A DNA stretch of 64,000 nucleotides from RGDT01 sp964630925 (GTDB lineage Bacteria; Planctomycetota; Planctomycetia; Gemmatales; Gemmataceae), in the NCBI GenBank assembly GCA_964630925.1, contig CAZVZK010000006.1, positions 1-64,000 on the forward strand. The letters run 5' to 3'. The position numbers and the translations under genes are program-made. Position 1 is the first letter of the stretch. The number at the start of each line of letters is the position of its first letter. This document shows, in pieces, positions 57,909 to 64,000 of this stretch. Under the pieces are notes generated by a model. It worked only from the letters and a program-made list of their open reading frames with translations, was not told the DNA's origin and did no database searches.

Positions 57909-58821
57909 CGAGGAGATCTTCGAGAAGGGCGCCAGGCTGGAGGTCCTCGCCGGCGGGGGCGAGGGCGGCGAGGGGCCGGCGTGGCACCCGAAGCTCGGGG
58001 TGTTGACGAGCGGCAAGGGCGGCATCTGCCGCTATTCGCTCGACGGCAAGGCCAGCGTCCACAGGAAGGACGCGGGGACGAACGGCCTGCTGTTCGACAA
58101 GGAGGGGCGGCTGATCGCCTGCGAGCCCAGGCTCCGCCGCGTCACGCGCACCGACACGGCGGGCAAGCTCACCGTCCTGGCGGAGACGTACGGGGGCAAG
58201 AAGTTCAACCAGCCCAACGACGTGACCGTGGACGCCGACGGGCGCATCTATTTCAGCGATCCGGTGTACGGGCCGCGTGGCGGCATGGAGCTGAAGGACG
58301 ACAAGGGGCGGTTGGTGGAGGGGGTGTACCGGATCGACGCGCCCGGTAAGGTGACGCGCGTCCTGGGCCGCGACGAGGTGGACCGGCCCAACGGCGTCCT
58401 CGTCTCGGGCGACGGGAAGTACCTGTACGTCGCCGATAACAACAACGATGTGGGGGGCGTGCGCAAGCTGTGGCGGTTCGGCCTGAAGGACGGCGTGGTC
58501 GATGCGAAGAGCCGCACGCTGATCTACGACTGGAAGACGGGGCGCGGGCCGGACGGCCTGAAGGAGGACACCAAGGGGCGGCTGTTCGTTGCGGGCGGGC
58601 TGAACAGGCCGAGCCCTCCGGCGGAGCCGGCCAAGGACGTGAAGGGCGGGATCTACGTGCTGTCCCCCGATGGCAAGCTGCTGGCGTTCCTTGCGGTGCC
58701 GACGGACGAGGTGACGAACTGCGCGTTCGGCGGGGTGGACAAGCGCGACCTGTACATCACCGGCGGCGGGACGCTCTACCGCATCCGCGTCAAGGAGCCG
58801 GGGCGGACACTGTACCCGTGA
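57865..58821 (+). CDS. SMP-30/gluconolactonase family beta-propeller, exported
   Basis: 318 residues from GTG 57865 (GAGGAG seven bases upstream). A short signal-like N-terminus (VIQATVLLLTLIAADEEIFE) leads into an SMP-30/SGL propeller: GEGPAWHPKLGVL, FNQPNDVTVDADGRIYFSDP, RPNGVLVSGDGKYLYVADN and NCAFGGVDKRDLYITGG. The metal-ligand residues (Glu, Asn and Asp) are in place. Lactonase activity is typical. It overlaps the DUF2784 gene and shares its message. Confidence 0.88.
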   Translation: MIQATVLLLTLIAADEEIFEKGARLEVLAGGGEGGEGPAWHPKLGVLTSGKGGICRYSLDGKASVHRKDAGTNGLLFDKEGRLIACEPRLRRVTRTDTAGKLTVLAETYGGKKFNQPNDVTVDADGRIYFSDPVYGPRGGMELKDDKGRLVEGVYRIDAPGKVTRVLGRDEVDRPNGVLVSGDGKYLYVADNNNDVGGVRKLWRFGLKDGVVDAKSRTLIYDWKTGRGPDGLKEDTKGRLFVAGGLNRPSPPAEPAKDVKGGIYVLSPDGKLLAFLAVPTDEVTNCAFGGVDKRDLYITGGGTLYRIRVKEPGRTLYP

Positions 58822-58899
58822 CGGGCCGAGGCAATCGGCGGGGGGGCCTGGCTCGTCTTTGTCGGTGGATGACCTCGCCTCCGATCCGAGGGACAGGTG

Positions 58900-59487
58900 A
58901 TGAAGCGTATCCTCCTCGCCGCCGCCATCCTCGGTGTGGCCGCCGGCCCGAGCCCGGAGCCGGCGCCGCTGTCGGTGACGATCAGCGCCGACCCCACCGT
59001 CGAATTGGGCAAGGCGCCGGCCATCAAGGTGGCGATCAAGAATCTGACGGGGCGCGAGACCCTCCTCGTCGGCAGCCTCGACGGCTCCGACTGCGGCATG
59101 CGTTTCCCGCACTGCCGCTTCGAGGTCATCGGGCCGGACGGCAAGTCGGCGGTCCGCGGCATCGGGCGGTGCGGCAACACCAACCCGATCCGCGAGAAGG
59201 ACATCGTGAGGGTGAAGGCCGGCGCCGTCTTCGACCCGTTCCAGCGGGTGGACGACGGCGGATTCTTCTCCGCGCACCAGATCCGCGCGGACAACTTCGC
59301 GGCGGAGGGCGTGTACAAGATCCGCTTCCACTACAGCACGGCGGAGAAGTCCAACTCCCGGTTCAACGGCGGGCTGGAGGGCGGTCTGCTGACACCCGCC
59401 GTGTCGAAAAAGCTCGACGGGGTGCCGCGCGTGGCGGCCACGAGCAACGAGATCACGGTGCGGGTGGTGAAGCCGAAGGCGAAGTGA
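58900..59487 (+). CDS. Exported hypothetical protein with Ig-like domain
   Basis: 195 residues. Signal peptide MKRILLAAAILGVAAGPSPE. The body is beta-rich (LSVTISADPTVELGKAPAIK, KNLTGRETLLVGSLDGSDCG, GVYKIRFHYST), resembling an intracellular-proteinase-inhibitor/Ig-like fold. GAGGGACAG precedes ATG 58900. No further assignment. Confidence 0.75.
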   Translation: MKRILLAAAILGVAAGPSPEPAPLSVTISADPTVELGKAPAIKVAIKNLTGRETLLVGSLDGSDCGMRFPHCRFEVIGPDGKSAVRGIGRCGNTNPIREKDIVRVKAGAVFDPFQRVDDGGFFSAHQIRADNFAAEGVYKIRFHYSTAEKSNSRFNGGLEGGLLTPAVSKKLDGVPRVAATSNEITVRVVKPKAK

Positions 59488-59544
59488 AAACCGACACAGG
59501 CTGCGGGGGCGTGACGGCCGCGGAAAAAGAGGGAAGATTCCCAC

Positions 59545-59573
59545 TTGACAAGCGGCGCGGGAATGGGCATACT
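59545..59573 (+). promoter_or_regulatory. Sigma70-type promoter in an intergenic region
   Basis: TTGACA (59545-59550), exactly 17 bases, CATACT (59568-59573). The -35 is a perfect consensus; the -10 matches 4 of 6. No start codon with ribosome site follows; an intrinsic terminator ends about 80 bases on, which suggests a short non-coding transcript. Confidence 0.65.
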
Positions 59574-59579
59574 CACCCC

Positions 59580-59654
59580 TGTTTCATACCCCGGCCTCTT
59601 CTCTGTTCCGGCCCCGCTGATCAGCCGCAAGGTTGTTCAGCGGGGTTTATTTTC
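59580..59654 (+). ncRNA. Candidate small RNA (about 75 nt)
   Basis: Predicted from a consensus-like promoter (59545-59573) and a strong terminator (stem 59612-59620 with 59637-59645, then TTTATTTTC). A first small hairpin (GGCC units around 59593-59613) precedes the terminator stem, whose 16-base loop could be a seed. The end overlaps the last codon and stop of the RNase HI gene on the other strand. There is no open frame of useful length. It is not one of the widely conserved RNAs that I can recognise. Confidence 0.5.
59612..59654 (+). terminator. Rho-independent terminator
   Basis: Perfect 9-bp stem CCCCGCTGA/TCAGCGGGG, 16-base loop, then TTTATTTTC. It may also end the gene at 58900-59487, and in the other direction RNase HI. 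Confidence 0.85.
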
Positions 59655-60144
59655 GTCCCTCCTCCACATCGACGAACAGCCCCGGTAGCTCCCGCGCCGG
59701 CCTGCCGTAGCCCTCATCCTCCGGCAGATCCTCCCGCGACGCCGCCCGCACGCTCAGCTCGTCGCAGCGCTCGTTCTCCGGGTCCCCGGCGTGGCCGCGC
59801 ACCCACTGGAACGTCACCTTGTGCGGGCCGCAGGCGTCGTCCAGCGCCGCCCACAGGTCGCCGTTCGGCACGCGCTCCTTCCAGCGGTACATCATGCCCT
59901 TCGTCGCGCCGTTCACCACATACGTCGAGTCGCTGAACAGCGTCACGTTGCACGGCTTCGTCAGCGCCCGCAGGGCCTCCACGGCCGCCAGCAATTCCAT
60001 GCGGTTGTTGGTGGTCAGGCGACGGCCGCCGGACAGCTCCTTGCGGACGCCGGCGCAGAGGAGCACCGCCCCCCAGCCGCCCGGCCCCGGATTGCCGATG
60101 CACGACCCGTCCGTGTAGATGACGACGTGTCTCCGCTCCGTCAT
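59647..60144 (-). CDS. rnhA: Ribonuclease HI
   Basis: 165 residues with all active-site residues: Asp in VIYTDGSCIGNPGPGGWG, Glu in TTNNRMELLAAVEAL, Asp in TLFSDSTYVVNG, and His and Asp in WVRGHAGDPENERCDEL. It removes RNA from RNA-DNA hybrids. ATG 60144. The upstream region contains the assembly gap. A short acidic C-terminal extension (LPEDEGYGRPARELPGLFVD) lies beyond the usual end. Confidence 0.95.
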   Translation of the reverse strand: MTERRHVVIYTDGSCIGNPGPGGWGAVLLCAGVRKELSGGRRLTTNNRMELLAAVEALRALTKPCNVTLFSDSTYVVNGATKGMMYRWKERVPNGDLWAALDDACGPHKVTFQWVRGHAGDPENERCDELSVRAASREDLPEDEGYGRPARELPGLFVDVEEGRK

Positions 60145-60403
60145 GGCACGCCACTCCGTTCCTTCCCACAGGTGACCGGGTGGCAGTGTACACGGGGATA
60201 CTGTGAAAGCAAGTGCAGGGGGCCGGCCGCGGCGGGGCGGGCGGGCCCCGGGGGGGCCCCAGGGGGGTTTTAAGATTATGGACCCTGATCNNNNNNNNNN
60301 CCCCGGGTGCCGGGGGGGCTGGGAACGGGGGGATTGTGTTAACCCTGGTGCGGGGGGCCGGCCGCGTCGTCGCGGCCGGCCCCCTGTCGTCCCCATGCGG
60401 AGT
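60145..60403. other. Intergenic region with a 10-N assembly gap
   Basis: The Ns at 60291-60300 mark a scaffold gap of unknown true length. On both sides the sequence is a GGGGGCCGGCCGCG-type GC hairpin. At 60355-60390 arms GGGGGCCGGCCGCG and CGCGGCCGGCCCCC flank a 4-base loop, a likely terminator for the sigma factor gene on the minus strand. The bases next to the gap are low complexity and may be misassembled. Confidence 0.7.
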
Positions 60404-61903
60404 TTACTTCTTCTCGAACATGATCTTCGTGATGACGTACTTGCCGCCCTCCATGCCGAAGCCGAGCGTGACCTCGCTGCCGGGCTTCACCTCTTCGAGG
60501 GCGGCGGCGATCTTAGCCCCCGGCCCGATGGCGATCACGCCGCCGCCGGCCGCCCCGCCGCCGAAGCCGCCGCCGTTGATGCCGGCGGGGGCCTTGTAGC
60601 CCTCGGCGACGGCGGCCCTGGCGAGCGGGATGTCCTTGAGCGTGACGCCGCGGGTGGTGGACTTCAGCGTCGCGGTGCGTTTCTTGAGGTCGAGGGCGGT
60701 GAGGGTGTACTTCTCGGCGGCGGGGGCGGTGTGGGCGGACACGCGGGCGATGAGCGCCTTGCCGGGGGCGGCCACCAGGGTGGCGGTCATGCCCTTCTTG
60801 AGGTCGGCGAGCTTCGCGGGCTTGCCGTCGACGGTGACGACGGCCTTGGGGTCGAGGGGCAGGCCGGTGAGGTCGCCGGCGGGGAGCTGCACCACGACGC
60901 CGCCGGCGGGGTTGAACTGCACGATTTGCAGGAAGCCGCCACCCTGCTCACTCAGGTCGATGGTCTTCTTGTCGGCGTCGGCGGAGGACACGCCCCAGAG
61001 GCGGCCCTCGACGTGGGCCTTGAACAGGTCCGCCGCGGAGGCGGCGGGCTCGGCGTCGGCCTTCTTCTCCGGCACCGGCGGGCGGGCCGTCGCCGCCGTC
61101 AGGCCGACGGCCAGGGAGGCCACGCCGATCAGGGCGGCGGCCAGCAGAGCGTACTTCGTCGTCATCGTCTTCACCAGTGTCGAGTAGATGGAAAGGGCCA
61201 ATTCCGAGACGAGGCCGGACGTGGCGGCCGAGGCCAGGGCGGCGGGCAGCGGTGCGGCCTGGGCGTGCGTCGCCAGCAGCGACGCCAGCGCCGTGGCCGA
61301 CAGGGCGACGCCACGCGACGAGAGGCGGCGGGCGAGGGCCTCGCGGGCCGCGCTGAGGCGGTGCGACAGGGTGCCGTCGCCGATGCCGAGGCGGGACGCC
61401 GCCTCGCGGCGTGTCACGCCCTCCAGGTCGCACAGGATGACGGCCTGACGCTGGGTGTCGGGCAACGCGGCGATCTCCTCGTCGATGATCTCGCGCACAT
61501 CGGCCCAGGCGTCGGGCTCGTGGCCGGGCCGGTCGGGCACCTCGGCCACGGCCTGCTCATGCCGCCGACGCCGCGCCGCCGCCCGCCTCGCGCTCATCGC
61601 CGCGTTCCTCGCCACGCCGTGCAGCCAGCCCGGCAAACCTGAAGGGTCCACGGTGGAAGCCCGGCGGGCCAGCACAAGGAAGACCGCCTGGAAGGCGTCC
61701 TCCGCGCCGTCGTGGCCGCCGAGCACACGCCGGCACACGCCGAGGACCATCGGCCCGTGACGGCGGACCAGGGCCGCGAAGGCGGTCTGGTCGTGTCGGC
61801 GGATGAACGCCTCCAGGAGGGCGCCGTCGTCCTCGCGGGTGTCGGCCAGGCGGGCGATCCCGCGCAGGCGCTGCACCAGCAGGCCCATCGGTGCTTCGGT
61901 CAT
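60404..61903 (-). CDS. ECF sigma factor with C-terminal membrane and extracytoplasmic extension
   Basis: 499 residues. Residues 1-185 form an RNA polymerase ECF sigma factor: region 2 (FAALVRRHGPMVLGVCRRVL, DAFQAVFLVLARRA), region 4 with HTH (LPDTQRQAVILCDLEGVTRR, EAASRLGIGDGTLSHRLSAA). A transmembrane helix follows (YALLAAALIGVASLAVGLTA, about residue 250), then about 220 residues of a beta-rich domain. Sigma factors fused to membrane and surface domains are characteristic of Planctomycetota and are thought to pass signals without a separate anti-sigma factor. ATG 61903. Confidence 0.9.
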   Translation of the reverse strand: MTEAPMGLLVQRLRGIARLADTREDDGALLEAFIRRHDQTAFAALVRRHGPMVLGVCRRVLGGHDGAEDAFQAVFLVLARRASTVDPSGLPGWLHGVARNAAMSARRAAARRRRHEQAVAEVPDRPGHEPDAWADVREIIDEEIAALPDTQRQAVILCDLEGVTRREAASRLGIGDGTLSHRLSAAREALARRLSSRGVALSATALASLLATHAQAAPLPAALASAATSGLVSELALSIYSTLVKTMTTKYALLAAALIGVASLAVGLTAATARPPVPEKKADAEPAASAADLFKAHVEGRLWGVSSADADKKTIDLSEQGGGFLQIVQFNPAGGVVVQLPAGDLTGLPLDPKAVVTVDGKPAKLADLKKGMTATLVAAPGKALIARVSAHTAPAAEKYTLTALDLKKRTATLKSTTRGVTLKDIPLARAAVAEGYKAPAGINGGGFGGGAAGGGVIAIGPGAKIAAALEEVKPGSEVTLGFGMEGGKYVITKIMFEKK

Positions 61904-61988
61904 CGGCCAGGGCCCTCGCGTCCTCGTCACCCTATCTTCGCCGGCCGCGTGCCGGCGCGCCAGGGATTCCGGGACGGCACCGGCCATT

Positions 61989-62915
61989 CTAGGCGGCGAC
62001 GAGGCGGGCCTTGCGATCCGCGGCGCGGATGGACGCTGCCGAGCCCGCGTTGAACGCCAGCGCGTCCGCCTCGACGCCGTCGCTGAAGATCACGCCGCCG
62101 TCGGGCATGTGCGACTCGAGGCGCAGCTCGTCGCCCGCGTCGATCAGGCCGGCGGCCAGCTCGACGCCCGAGGCCCGGCTTCGGTACGGCTCGCGGACCA
62201 CGAACGCCAGGCGGGCGTCCTCCCACGGCAGACGGATCGGCGTCGCGTCCGGCACCGACCCCGTCATCAGTCCGGTGACGGCGCGGGCCATGTTCTGCGT
62301 GCTGCTGAACCAGCCGGTGGAGCCGGCGCCGGTGGAGACGAGGACGCCGCTGGACGACTGCCGCTCGGTGGCGCCGTGCCACGTCAGGCTGTAGCGTGAC
62401 GAGACGTGGGTGCGCTGGCCGATGTAGAAGTCGTTGAACGCAAGCAGGCGCTGCCCGTCGTTGAGCGAGACCTCGGCCATGGTGACCTCGCGGACGCTGG
62501 CGGCGTGGTCGAGGACGCGTGCGACGGCGCGGCCCGCCTGGGCGGGGGCGAACGGCAACAGGATGCCGTCGATGCGCGAGGGGTCTGGGTTGACGGCGAC
62601 GATGGGCTGGCCGTCGAGGTACTTGGCGGTGTTCGACACCAGCCCGTCGCGGCCCACGACGACCACGGCGTCGTCGCGTCCGAAGACGAAGTTGGGGAGG
62701 AACGTCCAGTCGATGCGCTGGACCTTGCGGCCCAGGCCATCGACCCCGCGCAGCACCAGCTTCGCCGACGCCTGGAAGACCTCGTGTTCGCTCTCGTACT
62801 CGGAGAAGTCGAGGCCCATGTGCTTGATGTAGAAGCGCGCCTGTGGGAGGGTGTTGAAGCGGTCCACCAGCTCCTCGAGGCGCGTGCGGCGGGTGACGAC
62901 GACGATCTTGTCCAT
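61989..62915 (-). CDS. ATP-NAD kinase-like protein
   Basis: 308 residues. Features of the NAD kinase/diacylglycerol kinase superfamily: VVVVGRDGLVSNTAKYLDGQ (related to the GGDGT motif, here GRDG), IVAVNPDPSRIDGILLPF, NDFYIGQRTHVSSRYSL and STGAGSTGWFSS. The second Gly of GGDGT is replaced by Arg, so the nucleotide specificity may differ. ATG 62915, just downstream of a microsatellite. It would make NADP or phosphorylate a related substrate. Confidence 0.85.
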   Translation of the reverse strand: MDKIVVVTRRTRLEELVDRFNTLPQARFYIKHMGLDFSEYESEHEVFQASAKLVLRGVDGLGRKVQRIDWTFLPNFVFGRDDAVVVVGRDGLVSNTAKYLDGQPIVAVNPDPSRIDGILLPFAPAQAGRAVARVLDHAASVREVTMAEVSLNDGQRLLAFNDFYIGQRTHVSSRYSLTWHGATERQSSSGVLVSTGAGSTGWFSSTQNMARAVTGLMTGSVPDATPIRLPWEDARLAFVVREPYRSRASGVELAAGLIDAGDELRLESHMPDGGVIFSDGVEADALAFNAGSAASIRAADRKARLVAA

Positions 62916-62917
62916 GT

Positions 62918-63052
62918 TCGTGTTTGGTGTTTGGTGTTTGGTGTTTGGTGTTTGGTGTCTGTGTCTGGTGTTCGGTGCTTGGCGTGTGATCGGAAGGAAT
63001 GCCTTCCACGAAACACCAAACACGAAACACCAAACACAGAAGCCAAACACTA
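62918..63052. repeat. TTTGGTG microsatellite with inverted counterpart
   Basis: About nine GTTTGGTG-type units run from 62918 to 62985. After a 28-base spacer, several inverted CACCAAAC-type units follow (63014-63052). The two blocks are imperfect reverse complements and could fold into a long hairpin between the NAD-kinase-like start and the SPFH stop. Confidence 0.8.
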
Positions 63053-64000
63053 CTTCTTCGGCTTCAAGAGGGTGTCGAGCAGGTCGGGCGAGATGTTGAG
63101 GTTGCCGACCTTGGCGGCGTTGGCGGCGATCTCCTGGAAGGCCATCGCCACCAGCAGACGCGGGTCCATGCCTCGGGACGCGAGGACCTGGAGGGCCTTG
63201 GGGTCGAGCGCCGCCAGCGGGTCGATGGCCGCCTTGACGGCGTACGCCTCGGCGTCGGCGCGGGTGCGGGTGTTGTCGGCCTCGGTGGCCACGAGCCGCC
63301 GCCGCTGGTCCTCGAGGGAGATCTGGCCGGCCAGGCGCGTCTCCTCGATCTCGCGCTGCTTGGTCTGGACGGCGACCTCGGTGTTCAGCTCGTTCTCGCG
63401 GATGCGGCGCTCCTGCTCGACGGCGTTGTTGCGGCGGCTGTAGATGGCATCGTCCGACTCGCGGAGCAGACGCTCGCGGGCCTCGGCCTCCAGGGCCTTG
63501 GCGGTCTCCGGCACCGGCTTGAGGGCGAGGATGGCGAAGCCGAGCAGCTCGACGCCGAGGGCGTCGAGGGCGGGCGACGCCTTGAGGGCGGCCTCGACGC
63601 GGCGGGCGATCACGTCGGCCTCCAGCAGGGCCGAGCGCAGGGGCTTGGACTGCACCTCGCCGCGGACGGCGTTCTGGGCGGCGAAGGTGATGCGGTTGGG
63701 CACCTTCTGCGGGTCGTCGGCCGCGTACTCGCCGTCGGGCTTGAGGCTGAAGTCGAGGAGGCCGGCGAGCTTCTTCGGGTCGGTGACGCGGTAGGTGAGG
63801 TGGCCCTGGATGCTAACGGTCTGGAAGTCGGCGGTGGTCTCGTTGAAGATGAACGGCACGTCGGTGCTGCCGGCGGGGACGGCGACGAGCGTCGTCCACG
63901 GGGCGAAGTAGTAGAACGACAGGCCCGCGCCCTCGCGTTTGACCTTGCCGCCGACGTACTGGAGGACGTACGTCGTCGGGGCGGCCTTGTAGTATCGGAA
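63050..64000 (-). CDS. SPFH/Band-7 family protein (5' end outside the window)
   Basis: The frame is open to the window edge; more than 315 residues are visible. An upstream portion (FRYYKAAPTTYVLQYVGGKV, then FYYFAPWTTLVAVP) leads into the SPFH domain (QTVSIQGHLTYRVTDPKKLA, GVELLGFAILALKPVPETAK). A long coiled coil follows (ALEAEARERLLRESDDAIYS, RRNNAVEQERRIRENELNTE). SPFH proteins form membrane-associated ring assemblies. The stop is at 63050. Confidence 0.9.
   Translation of the reverse strand, partial: FRYYKAAPTTYVLQYVGGKVKREGAGLSFYYFAPWTTLVAVPAGSTDVPFIFNETTADFQTVSIQGHLTYRVTDPKKLAGLLDFSLKPDGEYAADDPQKVPNRITFAAQNAVRGEVQSKPLRSALLEADVIARRVEAALKASPALDALGVELLGFAILALKPVPETAKALEAEARERLLRESDDAIYSRRNNAVEQERRIRENELNTEVAVQTKQREIEETRLAGQISLEDQRRRLVATEADNTRTRADAEAYAVKAAIDPLAALDPKALQVLASRGMDPRLLVAMAFQEIAANAAKVGNLNISPDLLDTLLKPKK

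Noticed and set aside
1..64000. CRISPR array
   Set aside because: No set of regularly spaced direct repeats with unique spacers, and no cas genes. The repeats present are palindromes, tandem units or dispersed copies.

Overview
The window reads as a GC-rich Planctomycetota chromosome, probably Gemmataceae. The evidence is the set of families typical of that group: a DUF1559 pseudopilin, a DUF1501 Tat-exported protein, a TIGR03000 beta-domain protein, a CRTAC1/FG-GAP lipoprotein, a thioredoxin-esterase fusion, an ECF sigma factor with a fused membrane/periplasmic tail, and an acidic-repeat HTH membrane protein. This is inference from protein families, not a phylogenetic placement.

Left host arm (1-13857): a partial pseudopilin, a three-gene ABC exporter operon, a hypothetical protein, an exported TlpA-like thioredoxin/esterase fusion, an acidic HTH membrane protein and a TPR-CHAT protein. 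It ends with the 5' part of a cyclase (kynurenine formamidase-like) gene.

Centre (13858-34778): about 20.9 kb of integrated element. The 3' part of the same cyclase gene resumes at 34779 on the same strand. Joining 13857 to 34781 restores one 269-residue frame through the H-x-G-T-H-x-D metal-binding motif. A large serine recombinase sits at the right end. The element-side flanks form a symmetric attP: 9-bp arms, 14 bp, core GA, 14 bp, arm. The element has a repressor-type switch (XRE gene with two inverted-repeat operators over divergent promoters), excisionase-like HTH proteins, a P4-type primase-helicase, a ParB/TOPRIM fusion, an ASCH-DUF4326 fusion, many small genes and a three-gene cassette of unknown function. 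No capsid, portal, large terminase or conjugation genes are recognisable, so it looks like a satellite or plasmid-like integrative element. At its left end it carries a complete cyclase gene homologous to the one it disrupts.

Right host arm (34779-64000): the cyclase 3' fragment, a zinc-ribbon membrane protein, a candidate Panacea toxin-antitoxin pair, four clustered tRNA genes, a Ser/Thr kinase next to an FGE-sulfatase-domain protein and a large HEAT-repeat protein. Next come a long perfect inverted repeat, an orphan addiction-module protein and a run of housekeeping and secreted proteins (epimerase, chalcone-isomerase-like, DUF1501, amidohydrolase, CRTAC1, N-formylglutamate amidohydrolase-like, C-terminal protease, ABC-F, MHS transporter, DUF2784, SMP-30). 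The arm ends with a candidate small RNA, RNase HI, an ECF sigma factor, an NAD-kinase-like protein and a partial SPFH protein. A 10-N gap at 60291-60300 and two homopolymer-associated frameshifts indicate a draft assembly.
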